Assembly (NCBI GenBank): GCA_017619375.1
Contig: JAFZSL010000076.1
Span: 1-54,636 of the forward strand
Reading direction: 5' to 3'
Origin: Prevotella sp.
GTDB lineage: Bacteria; Bacteroidota; Bacteroidia; Bacteroidales; Bacteroidaceae
Length of the DNA: 54,636 nucleotides
The first letter of the stretch is position 1. Each line of letters opens with the position of its first letter. The position numbers and the translations under genes are program-made. Shown piece after piece: positions 41,455 to 50,037 of the stretch. The notes under the pieces were generated by a model that was not told the DNA's origin, ran no database searches, and was given only the letters and a program-made list of their open reading frames with translations.

Positions 41455-42258
41455 CTATGGTTGTTTTCCGATATAGGCGAGTATTCCTCCGTCAACATAG
41501 AGCACATGGCCGTTGACGGCATCGGAAGCCTTGGATGCAAGGAATACGGCGGGACCTCCCAGTTCTTCAGGCTTGAGCCATCTGCCTGCCGGCGTCTTGG
41601 CGCAGATGAAGGAGTCGAAGGGGTGGCGTGAGCCGTCGGGCTGACGCTCGCGCAGCGGTGCCGTCTGCGGGGTGGCGATATATCCCGGGCCTATGCCGTT
41701 GCACTGTATGTTGTACTCGCCATACTCGGAACAGATGTTACGGGTGAGCATCTTCAGGCCTCCCTTGGCAGCGGCGTAGGCCGACACCGTCTCGCGGCCG
41801 AGTTCGCTCATCATCGAGCAGATGTTGATGATCTTGCCCTCGCGACGCTCCATCATCTCTGGCAGCACTGCAGAGGAGCAAATGAAGGGCCCCACGAGGT
41901 CGATGTCGATGACCTGCTGGAACTCTGCACGCTTCATCTCATGCATCGGGATGCGCTTGATGATGCCGGCGTTGTTGACGAGGATGTCGATCTGTCCGAC
42001 ATCCTCGTGGATTTTCTCCACGAGTGCCTTCACGTCGTCCTCCTTGGTCACGTCGCATACGTAAGCCTTCACGTTCTCGATGCCGGCCTCACGGTAGTTG
42101 GCCAAGCCGCGCTCCACGGCAGCCTCGTTGATATCGTTGAACACGATGTTCTTGATGCCAGCGGCGACGAAGGCCTTGGCGATGTTGAAACCGATGCCAT
42201 AGGATGCTCCTGTGATCCAGGCATTCTTTCCCTCTAATGAAAATGGATTTGTTGTCAT
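41455..42258 (-). CDS. kduD: 2-dehydro-3-deoxy-D-gluconate 5-dehydrogenase (short-chain dehydrogenase)
   Basis: 267 residues, SDR fold. NAD motif TGASYGIGFNIAKAF, NNAG motif and the catalytic pair YAAAKGG. With KduI upstream this fits KduD, which reduces 2,5-diketo-3-deoxygluconate to KDG in the breakdown of unsaturated uronates from pectin, alginate or glycosaminoglycans. The gap to kduI is 39 bases on the same strand, forming an operon. Confidence 0.88.
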   Translation of the reverse strand: MTTNPFSLEGKNAWITGASYGIGFNIAKAFVAAGIKNIVFNDINEAAVERGLANYREAGIENVKAYVCDVTKEDDVKALVEKIHEDVGQIDILVNNAGIIKRIPMHEMKRAEFQQVIDIDLVGPFICSSAVLPEMMERREGKIINICSMMSELGRETVSAYAAAKGGLKMLTRNICSEYGEYNIQCNGIGPGYIATPQTAPLRERQPDGSRHPFDSFICAKTPAGRWLKPEELGGPAVFLASKASDAVNGHVLYVDGGILAYIGKQP

Positions 42259-42297
42259 AATGATGTATTTGATAAGGTGTGTTCCATGAACCTCCCT

Positions 42298-43140
42298 TTA
42301 TTTCAGGTCGGTGATGAGTGAGAAGTCCTGGTCGCCATAGTCGAGGTTCTCGCCTCCCATGCCCCAGATGAAGGTGTAGTTGTGTGTGGCGGCGGCACTG
42401 TGGATGCTCCATTCGGGCGAGAGCACGGCCTGGTCTCCGCGCATCCAGATGTGACGTGTTTCCTCCACCTCTCCCATGAAATGGCAGACGGCCTGGTCCT
42501 CGGGCACCTCGAAATAGAAATAGGCTTCCATGCGGCGGCTGTGCACATGGGCGGGCATGGTGTTCCACACGCTGCCCTTGGCCAATTCCGTCATTCCCAT
42601 CTGCAACTGGCAGGTGGGGAGCACTTGGTTGACAATCATCTTGTTGATGTCGCGCTCGTTGCTCATCTCAAGGCTTCCCATGTGGGCCACGACGGCATTC
42701 TCCTTCGTCACCTTCTTGCAAGGATACTCCTTGTGAGCGGTGCAACTGTTGAAATAGAACTTGGCGGGCTTCTTGCCATCCTTGCTGCAGAACACCACGT
42801 CGCGGTCGCCACGACCGATATATAGCGCTTCCTTGTAGTCGAGTTCGAACACTTTGTCGCCGACTTTCACGCAACCGGCTCCACCGACGTTGAAGACGCC
42901 CACCTCGCGGCGGGTAGTGAAAAAGGGAGCCTTCAGCGGGTCGATGGCCTCGAGTTTCAACTCTTCTTTCACGGGCATCGCTCCGCCTACCACCATGCGG
43001 TCGTACATCGAATAGACCATGTTCACCTCGTCGGCGGCGAACACCTTCTCAATCAGGAAGTCTCGGCGGATGCGTGTAGTGTCATAACTTTTGGCGTCCT
43101 CAGGATGGGACGCATAACGAATCTCGTAATTTGTTTTCAT
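42298..43140 (-). CDS. kduI: 5-dehydro-4-deoxy-D-glucuronate isomerase
   Basis: 280 residues from MKTNYEIRYASHPEDAKSYD, the usual start and length of KduI. Zinc-site region: CTAHKEYP, MPAHVHSRRMEAYFYFEVP and the C-terminal IWGMGGENLDYGDQDF. The enzyme isomerises 5-keto-4-deoxyuronate to 2,5-diketo-3-deoxygluconate. The open frame begins 37 codons earlier in a region with a -7 element (TAAGTTTG) and is not used. Operon with kduD. Confidence 0.93.
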   Translation of the reverse strand: MKTNYEIRYASHPEDAKSYDTTRIRRDFLIEKVFAADEVNMVYSMYDRMVVGGAMPVKEELKLEAIDPLKAPFFTTRREVGVFNVGGAGCVKVGDKVFELDYKEALYIGRGDRDVVFCSKDGKKPAKFYFNSCTAHKEYPCKKVTKENAVVAHMGSLEMSNERDINKMIVNQVLPTCQLQMGMTELAKGSVWNTMPAHVHSRRMEAYFYFEVPEDQAVCHFMGEVEETRHIWMRGDQAVLSPEWSIHSAAATHNYTFIWGMGGENLDYGDQDFSLITDLK

Positions 43141-43290
43141 GTTTTTGGGTTTTGTTAGTTTGTTTGCTGCAAACTTACACAAAAAAAATGAAACAAGCGC
43201 ATGTTTTACAGAAAAAAAGGGAAAGAGGACAAAATGTGAGGAATTGCGCAATTATATGCGTCATAGGAAAAGTCGGGAATTTTAGATATG

Positions 43291-43334
43291 CAAGAATCGC
43301 CAAGTCTTGAAATTCAAGCGCTTGGCGATTCTTG
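43291..43334. repeat. long near-perfect palindrome next to tRNA-Gln
   Basis: CAAGAATCGCCAAG (43291-43304) has its exact reverse complement at 43321-43334. Between them CTTGAA and TTCAAG (43306-43318) pair again, so almost the whole 44 bases can fold into one hairpin. It begins three bases after the tRNA 3' end on the minus strand. No T-run follows; it may be a terminator or processing structure. Confidence 0.85.
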
Positions 43335-43337
43335 ATG

Positions 43338-43408
43338 TTGGGTCACCGGGATTCGAACCCAGAATGACAGAACCAAAACCTGTAGTGTTACCATTACACC
43401 ATGACCCA
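43338..43408 (-). tRNA. tRNA-Gln (anticodon TTG)
   Basis: 71 nt. Acceptor arm TGGGTCA/TGACCCA, D arm with GGTGTAATGGTAACAC, anticodon stem ACAGG/TCTGT around loop TTTTGGT (anticodon TTG, reads CAA), and T arm GGGTTCGAATCCC. The CCA end is not encoded. Flanked by kduI and tyrS. Confidence 0.95.
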
Positions 43409-43544
43409 ATAGCGGCTGCAAAGGTAATGCTTTTTTCAGCCACCACCAAATTTTTATGGAGATTTTTTCTCCATGGATAGTCTACAAGAAGTCATAGGAG
43501 CCTAAGAATGCCAGGGAACCTGGAAAACCATAGCCCCCGGAAAC

Positions 43545-44843
43545 CTATTTTACGGTGATGAGGAAATAGTTTTTCTTTCCCCTCTGCACCAGCAGATATT
43601 TGCCATCGATGAGGTCATCGGCAGTGACGGGGCGGTCGAAGGCGGACAATTTCTCCTTGTTGAGCGACACACCGCCACCTTGGACGAGTTTGCGCATCTC
43701 TCCCTTGCTGGCGAACACCTTAGCGTCTTCACGGGTGAACAGTTCGACGGCCGGCTGCCCCAGCACTTCTTTGTCCACGGTGAAATGTGGTACGCCTTCG
43801 AATACATCGAGGAGCGTCTGTTCATCAAGTTTCAGCAGGCTTTCCTTGGTGGACTTGCCGAAAAGGATGTTCGACGCTTCGATGGCCATGTCGAGGTCTT
43901 CGCGCGAGTGGACCATCACGGTGACCTCCTCTGCGAGGCGGCGTTGCAACACCCTGCGTCCAGCATCCTGCTTGTGCTCCTCCACCAAAGCATTGATGGT
44001 GGCTTCATCGAGGCTGGTGAAAATCTTGATGTATCTCTCGGCGTCGGCGTCGCTGACGTTGAGCCAGAATTGATAGAAGGCATAGGGTGTGGTGCGGTTG
44101 CGGTCGAGCCACACGTTGCCACTCTCCGTCTTTCCGAACTTCTTGCCATCTGCCTTGGTGATGAGTGGGCAGGTGAGAGCGAAAGCCTCGGCCTCCTGAC
44201 CCAATTTGCGACGGATGAGTTCGGTGCCGGTAGTCATGTTGCCCCACTGGTCGTTGCCACCCAGTTGCAGGCGCACATTCTTTGTCTTGTAAAGGTGGAG
44301 GAAGTCGTAGCCTTGCAACAACTGGTAGGTGAACTCGGTGAACGACAGCCCGTCGCGAGCCGTGCCGTTGAGACGCTGCTGCACGCTATCCTTGGCCATC
44401 ATGTAGTTGACGGTGATATGCTTGCCCACCTCGCGCGCGAAGTCGAGGAAGGTGAAATCTTTCATCCAATCGTAATTGTTCACCAACTCAGCCTTGTTGG
44501 GGGCATCAGCCTCGAAGTCGAGGAACTTGGCCACCTGCTTCTTGATGCACTCCTGGTTGTGGTAGAGGGTGTCGGTGTCGAGGAGGTTGCGCTCCTGGCT
44601 CTTTCCCGACGGGTCGCCAATCATGCCGGTGGCTCCTCCCACGAGGATGATGGGTTTGTGGCCGCAACGCTGCAGGTGCCTGAGCATCATGATGCCGCAC
44701 AAGTGTCCGATGTGCAGGCTGTCGGCGGTGGGGTCGGTACCGAGGTATGCCGTCGTCATCCCCTTCATGAGGAATTCCTCCGTTCCGGGCATGATCTGAG
44801 CGAGCATGCCACGCCATTTCAATTCTTCTACAAAGTTTTTCAT
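43545..44843 (-). CDS. tyrS: tyrosine-tRNA ligase
   Basis: 432 residues. HIGH-type motif in [12 protein letters not shown], Tyr-binding GDPSGKS, KMSKS-type motif read KFGKTES, and a C-terminal S4-like domain ([28 protein letters not shown]). It charges tRNA-Tyr and therefore directly affects the supply that the attenuator at 15193-15343 would sense; the two loci are not linked in the window. Confidence 0.96.
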   Translation of the reverse strand: MKNFVEELKWRGMLAQIMPGTEEFLMKGMTTAYLGTDPTADSLHIGHLCGIMMLRHLQRCGHKPIILVGGATGMIGDPSGKSQERNLLDTDTLYHNQECIKKQVAKFLDFEADAPNKAELVNNYDWMKDFTFLDFAREVGKHITVNYMMAKDSVQQRLNGTARDGLSFTEFTYQLLQGYDFLHLYKTKNVRLQLGGNDQWGNMTTGTELIRRKLGQEAEAFALTCPLITKADGKKFGKTESGNVWLDRNRTTPYAFYQFWLNVSDADAERYIKIFTSLDEATINALVEEHKQDAGRRVLQRRLAEEVTVMVHSREDLDMAIEASNILFGKSTKESLLKLDEQTLLDVFEGVPHFTVDKEVLGQPAVELFTREDAKVFASKGEMRKLVQGGGVSLNKEKLSAFDRPVTADDLIDGKYLLVQRGKKNYFLITVK

Positions 44844-44872
44844 CTTTATGTTTTTTTTCTTTTAATGTTCTT

Positions 44873-44993
44873 TTTACTAGTTTTCCTGGAGGTCCTAGTT
44901 TTCCTAGAGGCACTAGTATTCCTAGTATTCCTAGGGGCTCTAGTTTTCCTAGGGGCCCTAGTTTTCTTAGGGGCCCTAATTTTCTTAGGGGAC
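44873..44993. repeat. degenerate palindromic CTAGGGGCC repeats
   Basis: About seven near-copies of TTTTCCTAGGGGCCCTAG, roughly 18-20 bases each, run into the 3' end of yidD. The self-complementary core CTAGGGGCCCTAG could form a series of hairpins. It is the longest low-complexity tract between genes in this part of the window. Confidence 0.8.
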
Positions 44994-45236
44994 AGGGTCG
45001 TAGCCGCTACCGCCCCATGGATGGCATCTCAATATCCTTTTGACAGCCAGCCAAAGTCCCTTGAAAGGCCCGTGCTTGACGATGGCCTGTCGCGCATATT
45101 CGGAGCACGTGGGTGTGAAACGGCAGGCAGGCGGCGTGAACGGACTGATGCACCGCTGGTAAAAGAGGATGGGGGCGAGCAAGACAAAAACCAGCACTTT
45201 CTTCACCCATCTCCACAGCCATGCCAACACCTTCAT
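44985..45236 (-). CDS. yidD: membrane protein insertion efficiency factor YidD
   Basis: 83 residues. One hydrophobic helix, then the YidD block [27 protein letters not shown] and [13 protein letters not shown]. It helps YidC-dependent membrane insertion. It overlaps rnpA by four bases, a pairing that is widely conserved. Confidence 0.93.
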   Translation of the reverse strand: MKVLAWLWRWVKKVLVFVLLAPILFYQRCISPFTPPACRFTPTCSEYARQAIVKHGPFKGLWLAVKRILRCHPWGGSGYDPVP

Positions 45237-45631
45237 AACTTCTCTCCTATCCTTGTGAGCAGGCTGCTCACCCTTCTTTCCACCGCCACGCTGTCATGGA
45301 GATGGTCGTCAAGCCATATGAACGCCACGGCAAGGGTCTTGCCCTCAGGCATCACCGCAGCCTTCTCATACAACACATGCTTGTGCTTGCGGAACGCCTC
45401 ACGCACCTGACGCTTCACCCTGTTGCGGCGCACTGCCCTCTTGAAACAGCGTTTGGGAACGCTCACCAGCAATCTCACCGGCACGTCGCCACCATCTACG
45501 AAGGCATAAACCACCCTAAGGGGGAAAAACGACATTGAGCGGCTTCCGCCGCCCTTGAAGAGAGACTCCACCAGCGACTTGCCGGTGAGACGCTCCTTCT
45601 TGCCAAGAGTGAGATGGCCCGTCGATGGCAT
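45233..45631 (-). CDS. rnpA: ribonuclease P protein component
   Basis: 132 residues from the ATG beginning [15 protein letters not shown]; a GTG three codons earlier is the alternative and would overlap hemD. The RNase P protein motif reads [17 protein letters not shown]. It supports the RNA subunit in 5' tRNA processing. The rpmH gene, which usually precedes rnpA in bacteria, is absent here; hemD takes that place, as in other Bacteroidota. Confidence 0.93.
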   Translation of the reverse strand: MPSTGHLTLGKKERLTGKSLVESLFKGGGSRSMSFFPLRVVYAFVDGGDVPVRLLVSVPKRCFKRAVRRNRVKRQVREAFRKHKHVLYEKAAVMPEGKTLAVAFIWLDDHLHDSVAVERRVSSLLTRIGEKL

Positions 45632-45636
45632 CCAAA

Positions 45637-46383
45637 TCACTTGTCGTTCTTGAGGAAGTCCTTCAGCGCTCCAGTCATGGATGGGAACTCCGGCGTGGGA
45701 GCCTTGAGGTCGAGCCTCAACCCACGATCAGAAACCTCTTTGGCGGTAGCCGGGCCAAAGGCGCCGATGCATATGTCGCCCTGGGTGAAATCGGGGAAGT
45801 TCTTTGTGAGTGCGTTCAGTCCGGCGGGACTGAAGAAAAGCAGCATATCGTAGTCGAACTGTTCCACTTCCTCCTTGGTGAAGTCGTCGCTCACGGTGCG
45901 ATACATCACACACTCCTTGTGGTCAAGGTTCTTGGAGTCAAGCAATTCGGTGACGCTGCTTGTGGAAATGTCGCTCATGGGAACGAGATATTTCTCTGCC
46001 TTGTGCTTCACCATCAGTGGTACCAAGTCGATGAGTTTTCCCGTCGTGCCGAAGAACACCTTGCGCTTGCGGTATTGCACATACTTTTGGATGTACAAGG
46101 CGATGGTCTCAGTCACACAGAAATACTTCATCGTCTCGGGGATGGTCACACGAAGCTCCTTGGCCAATTTGAAAAAGTTGTCGATGGCGTGACGCGAGGT
46201 GAACACGATGGCCGTGTGGTCGAGTATGTTCACCTTTTGCTGGCGGAATTCTTTCGCAGTCAGTCCCTCCACCTTGATGAAAGGTCTGAACACCAGCTCT
46301 ACGCCGAATTCACGGGCGATGTCGAAATAGGGCGATTTGTCACTTGTCGGTTTAGGTTGTGACACCAAAATCTTTTTTATCAT
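45637..46383 (-). CDS. hemD: uroporphyrinogen-III synthase
   Basis: 248 residues, low sequence conservation as in the whole family. Recognisable parts: KKILVSQPKP at the start, IVFTSRHAIDNF in the first domain and LLFFSPAGLNALTKNF/ICIGAFGPATAKEV in the second. The two-domain layout and length fit HemD, which closes the linear tetrapyrrole to uroporphyrinogen III. Neighbouring DUF4271 and rnpA genes match the Bacteroidales order. Confidence 0.88.
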   Translation of the reverse strand: MIKKILVSQPKPTSDKSPYFDIAREFGVELVFRPFIKVEGLTAKEFRQQKVNILDHTAIVFTSRHAIDNFFKLAKELRVTIPETMKYFCVTETIALYIQKYVQYRKRKVFFGTTGKLIDLVPLMVKHKAEKYLVPMSDISTSSVTELLDSKNLDHKECVMYRTVSDDFTKEEVEQFDYDMLLFFSPAGLNALTKNFPDFTQGDICIGAFGPATAKEVSDRGLRLDLKAPTPEFPSMTGALKDFLKNDK

Positions 46384-46390
46384 CAGTGTA

Positions 46391-47293
46391 CTAAAAATTT
46401 ATTTCCAAATTGTTGTTGTAAGCTTCCATCAGACCGAGCAATACGGCCAGAGGTGTCAATTCGAGCGCACAAAAGTACAAAATATTTTGCAAAAAGGCCC
46501 CCATTCGTGGAAAAAAGATAAGATAGCCTTTATAAAAAGTGAGTATTTTGACCAAAAATGCGACACAGAGCAATATGGCGAGCGATATTTTCAAGGACAA
46601 GCCTCCATAAAGCATCATCATCACGACAGGCCCCATGAACACGCCTTCCATTGCGGTGAGGAACAGCAAGGACTTGTTCCATTGTTCGATTTTTTTCACA
46701 TCGAAAAAGACCCAGTTGACAAACTGGTAGGCGACGGCCTTGAACAAGAAATACGCCACGACGGACAGCAGATAAGTCCCAAGCAAGGTGTGTTTGGAGA
46801 GCACCCAGTAGTCGACGCCCCTGCCTTTCACGGCGTAGCAGTAGAAGGCTATGCCGAGCAAGAGGGCTTCAAAGACGACCAACACGCCCTGACCGACCAA
46901 CTCCCCGACGGTGTCGGGCACCGGCGTGGTGCGCTCGTTCTCCAAATAGAAGAAATTCTTGACCTGACCGGCCACGAAACGCCAAGAGAAAGCCAATCCG
47001 ATGATGGCCAGCATGAGGCCTCCCATCAAGAGCGAAGACACCAAATAGTCGTCGCCCACATGGTAGGGGGCGGGGTCAGCAAGCATCCCTGTCGCCACGG
47101 TGTCGAACACAGAAGGGATGGAGGTGGCATGAGTGGCAGCAATTTTCGCACTATCGGCGACGATGCTGTCGCCGGCCAAACTGTCGGACACGGCTTCCAC
47201 CGCCGCCAGGGTGTCTGTCGGCGGAGCACCCATCAACAGTGACAGACTGTCGGAGGCGTGCTCGAAAAAGGAAATGGGGAATCGTGCCGGCAT
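46391..47293 (-). CDS. DUF4271 membrane protein
   Basis: 300 residues. The first 90 residues are Ala/Ser/Asp-rich and not membranous (LLMGAPPTDTLAAVEAVSDS); then about six to seven membrane segments follow with the DUF4271 pattern ending in YFCALELTPLAVLLGL. The family is Bacteroidota-specific and of unknown function; its position directly before hemD is conserved. Stop seven bases before hemD. Confidence 0.85.
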   Translation of the reverse strand: MPARFPISFFEHASDSLSLLMGAPPTDTLAAVEAVSDSLAGDSIVADSAKIAATHATSIPSVFDTVATGMLADPAPYHVGDDYLVSSLLMGGLMLAIIGLAFSWRFVAGQVKNFFYLENERTTPVPDTVGELVGQGVLVVFEALLLGIAFYCYAVKGRGVDYWVLSKHTLLGTYLLSVVAYFLFKAVAYQFVNWVFFDVKKIEQWNKSLLFLTAMEGVFMGPVVMMMLYGGLSLKISLAILLCVAFLVKILTFYKGYLIFFPRMGAFLQNILYFCALELTPLAVLLGLMEAYNNNLEINF

Positions 47294-47299
47294 GATGGG

Positions 47300-48562
47300 T
47301 CAACGAAGGCCGAAAACGTTGCGGATTTCATCCACCATGTCGAGTTTCTCCCAAGTGAACAACTCCACTTCAATAGTCTTCGTCTCATGGTAGAAACTGG
47401 TGAAGGTCTTCATCTTCTTCTCATTCTTCCTGCCCATGTGGCCATAGGCGGCGGTTTCCAAATAGATGGGTTGCCGCAAACCGAGTTTTTCCTCGATGGC
47501 CTTGGGGGTGAGTTTGAAGAGTTTTCCTATCTTGTCAGCTATCTCGCCGTCGCTGAGAGGGACGTTCGAACGGTTGTAGGTGTTGACATAAATGCTCACC
47601 GGCTCGGCTATTCCTATGGCATAGCTCAACTGCACGAGCATCTCGTCGCTCACGCCGGCGGCCACCATGTTCTTGGCAATATAACGGGCCATGTAAGCTG
47701 CCGAGCGGTCCACCTTGCTCGAATCCTTCCCGGAGAAGGCACCCCCGCCATGGGCTCCTTTGCCGCCATAAGTGTCAACGATGATTTTCCTTCCTGTGAG
47801 GCCGGTGTCGCCATGGGGGCCTCCGATGACGAATTTCCCCGTGGGGTTGACATGGTAGGTGATGTCGCCGTTGAAGAGCGCCAGCACCTTCTTGCTGTGT
47901 ATCTTCGACAACACCCTCGGCATCAGCACCTCCTTCACGTCGCGGCGGATTTGCTCGAGCATGCGTTTGTCGTCGGTGTCGAACTCGTCATGCTGTGTGG
48001 AAACCACGATGGTGTGTATGCGCACCGGTATGTTGTCATCGGAATACTCCACCGTCACCTGGCTTTTCGAGTCGGGACGCAGATAAGTCATCTCCTTACC
48101 TTCACGACGTATCTCTGCCAGCGTCGACATGATGAGATGGGCGATGGAGAGCGAGACGGGCATGTACTCCTCGGTCTCGTTGGTGGCATAGCCGAACATC
48201 ATCCCCTGATCGCCGGCACCTTGCTTCTCCTCTTCCTCGCGGTCGACACCGCGGTTGATGTCGACACTCTGCTCGTGGATGGCGGACATCACGCCGCAGG
48301 AATTGCCGTCGAACTGGTACTCCGACTTGGTGTAGCCTATGTTGTTGATCGTCTTGCGCGCGATGGTCTGCAAATCGATGTAAGCTTCGGAATGCACTTC
48401 ACCCATGATCACCACCTGGCCGGTGGTGACGAACGTCTCGATGGCGCAGCGGGCCTTGTCGTCATAAGCCAGGAATTGGTCGAGCAATGCGTCGGATATC
48501 TGGTCGGCCACCTTGTCGGGATGACCTTCGGAAACGGATTCTGATGTAAACAAATAAGACAT
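47300..48562 (-). CDS. metK: S-adenosylmethionine synthase
   Basis: 420 residues. Signatures [12 protein letters not shown] and [19 protein letters not shown], with [15 protein letters not shown] at the N-terminus. It forms S-adenosylmethionine from Met and ATP. Start [14 protein letters not shown] lies 30 bases after an exact promoter. A 69-base part of the 5' coding region (48453-48521, codons 14-37) is exactly repeated at 50889-50957. Confidence 0.97.
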   Translation of the reverse strand: MSYLFTSESVSEGHPDKVADQISDALLDQFLAYDDKARCAIETFVTTGQVVIMGEVHSEAYIDLQTIARKTINNIGYTKSEYQFDGNSCGVMSAIHEQSVDINRGVDREEEEKQGAGDQGMMFGYATNETEEYMPVSLSIAHLIMSTLAEIRREGKEMTYLRPDSKSQVTVEYSDDNIPVRIHTIVVSTQHDEFDTDDKRMLEQIRRDVKEVLMPRVLSKIHSKKVLALFNGDITYHVNPTGKFVIGGPHGDTGLTGRKIIVDTYGGKGAHGGGAFSGKDSSKVDRSAAYMARYIAKNMVAAGVSDEMLVQLSYAIGIAEPVSIYVNTYNRSNVPLSDGEIADKIGKLFKLTPKAIEEKLGLRQPIYLETAAYGHMGRKNEKKMKTFTSFYHETKTIEVELFTWEKLDMVDEIRNVFGLR

Positions 48563-48590
48563 ATATATAATAATGTTTGGTTTGGGGGTG

Positions 48591-48621
48591 CAAAGTTACA
48601 TCAAAAGCCGATGATTACAAA
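48591..48621 (-). promoter_or_regulatory. consensus promoter of metK
   Basis: On the minus strand TTTG (48618-48621), exactly 19 bases, TAACTTTG (48591-48598). Confidence 0.85.
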
Positions 48622-48711
48622 ATATATTACTCCTTTTCTATTTCCAAGGCAGAAAAAAGGGCTCGCCAGCCATGGACTTGCCAATGGGTATGGAAGAGCG
48701 GGGTGGTCATA

Positions 48712-49413
48712 TCAGAATTTGTGTTCTTCTGAATAATATGAGGAAACGATGGACTTGACAACGCTGACCTTTTCGCACATGGAAGGCATCTGCATCAGAT
48801 ATTCCGCAATGGCGCTGAGGGTGAGTCTTCTGAATTTCAGGAACCGGCAGTCGGGACAGCGTCTCTCTGCGAAGTCCTCGTCGGGACTGGCATACGGGCA
48901 GAAATAAGTGTCCCTATTCCATTCCCACAGTACGCCCCGACAGTCCTTATACTCCAAGACCAGTTGCCCGAGATTGATACCGTAGCTGTTCCTGGGCACG
49001 ATGGCTGTCACACCCTCCAACCCCACAGCATCGAGATAGGGCCGCCACCACTGGCTCACGAAACGCTCCGGATTCCAACTGAAGATGTAGGTCTCCCGTC
49101 CTACGCCCGCCCCTTCCAATCCGTAATCGCGAGCCGTCACAAACTCCAGCAACAGCCTGACGGCGTTCATCCAAGGACGGACGATGGAGGCGAAGGCCTT
49201 TTCCTCATCATACCCCTTTTCGAGATACTCCTTGAGTTTGCGTGTGATCTTCATTTCGTCCCACAATTCATAAGGGAACCGCCTCATGAAGTCGACGGTA
49301 GGCACAGCCACCATATTGGCAGGACTGTTCTCCATGAATTCCCTCAACTTACGCATCCGTTCTTCCATCTCGGCCTGCACAGCCTTTTTCCAATGTTCTT
49401 TTAGACTTTTCAT
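48712..49413 (-). CDS. uncharacterised protein, 233 residues
   Basis: The start MKSLKEHWKKAVQAEMEERMRKL begins a charged helical segment. Conserved-looking positions include aromatic-rich ETYIFSWNPERFVSQWWRPYL and a Cys set (C in YFCPYASPDEDFAERRCPDCRFLKF) that could bind a metal. No signal peptide or membrane segment. Forty-four upstream in-frame codons overlap the neighbouring sigma-like gene and are not used. It follows that gene by 28 bases on the same strand, so they may be one operon. I do not recognise the family. Confidence 0.6.
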   Translation of the reverse strand: MKSLKEHWKKAVQAEMEERMRKLREFMENSPANMVAVPTVDFMRRFPYELWDEMKITRKLKEYLEKGYDEEKAFASIVRPWMNAVRLLLEFVTARDYGLEGAGVGRETYIFSWNPERFVSQWWRPYLDAVGLEGVTAIVPRNSYGINLGQLVLEYKDCRGVLWEWNRDTYFCPYASPDEDFAERRCPDCRFLKFRRLTLSAIAEYLMQMPSMCEKVSVVKSIVSSYYSEEHKF

Positions 49414-49441
49414 TCTTCTGGTTGGTATGTTTATTGACTGA

Positions 49442-49783
49442 CTATTGGTGAATTGACTCAATTGCCTGAAGGATGGACTGGCGAACCCACCTGACAGCAT
49501 AAGCAATGAACTTGATATCGTGGCTAGCATCATACTCCATGGCACCCTTCCTCAAGCCATCCGTTCCAACTTCAATCAGTTCCATGAGTGTCAGCCCACG
49601 ATTCTTATACTGGTTGGCAATGCTGACAATAAACCGCATACTGCCTTTTTCCAGTTGTCTCATCTCATCACAGTCCGTACCCTTCTCCTGCACAGCCTTG
49701 CATAACGCTTTCTCCTCATCGGCAGAAAGCAACGGCATGCGACAGATTTCATTCAGGATTTCATCCAATCTTTCTTTCTCCAT
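49442..49783 (-). CDS. truncated sigma-70 (region 1.2-2 only)
   Basis: 113 residues from MEKERLDEILNE. The N-terminal part resembles sigma region 1.2 (MPLLSADEEKALCKAVQEKG), and the rest region 2 (FIVSIANQYKNRGLTLMELIEVGTDGLRKGAMEYD..IKFIAYAVRWVRQSILQAI), like housekeeping RpoD of the phylum. It stops two to three residues after region 2.4, with no region 3 or 4, so it cannot contact a -35-type element. The frame is intact and starts cleanly, so it is unlikely to be recent decay. It may bind core RNA polymerase as a decoy or partner factor; this is inferred. Confidence 0.75.
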   Translation of the reverse strand: MEKERLDEILNEICRMPLLSADEEKALCKAVQEKGTDCDEMRQLEKGSMRFIVSIANQYKNRGLTLMELIEVGTDGLRKGAMEYDASHDIKFIAYAVRWVRQSILQAIESIHQ

Positions 49784-49892
49784 TTTCTTGTTTTGTTGTT
49801 GACGATGATAATATAGGAACATTTGGAGAAAAATTCAAAAATCACCTATAAAAAAACACGTAAACCATGAAGTTTTTTATTTCTCCTATTAT

Positions 49893-49922
49893 TGCCAAAT
49901 GAAAAAGGTTTGCTATCTTTGC
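49893..49922 (+). promoter_or_regulatory. promoter of the TonB-C gene
   Basis: TTG (49893-49895), 19 bases, TATCTTTG (49915-49922). The leader to the TonB-C start is about 105 nt and contains a possible 11-codon frame. Confidence 0.7.
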
Positions 49923-49947
49923 CTCAGAATCACTATAGGACAACAAA

Positions 49948-49983
49948 TGATGAAAACAATCAAACCATACTGTTTGTCGTGAT
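49948..49983 (+). CDS. possible 11-residue upstream ORF
   Basis: ATG ATG AAA ACA ATC AAA CCA and so on to TGA at 49981-49983 (MMKTIKPYCLS). It lies in the leader of the TonB-C gene, 26 bases after the -7 element and 54 bases before the gene start. It may be a regulatory leader peptide or chance; there is no repeated-codon run and no hairpin pair comparable to the aromatic attenuator. Confidence 0.2.
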
Positions 49984-50037
49984 TTTTGGGCATTATGTAA
50001 CTATTCGTGGTTTGTAATTATATTCAATGAGTCGGTT

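Noticed and set aside
43680-45410. A 576-codon plus-strand frame opposite tyrS, yidD and rnpA
   Set aside because: It crosses three well-supported genes in antisense and includes the palindromic repeat tract as a Leu/Val/Phe run.
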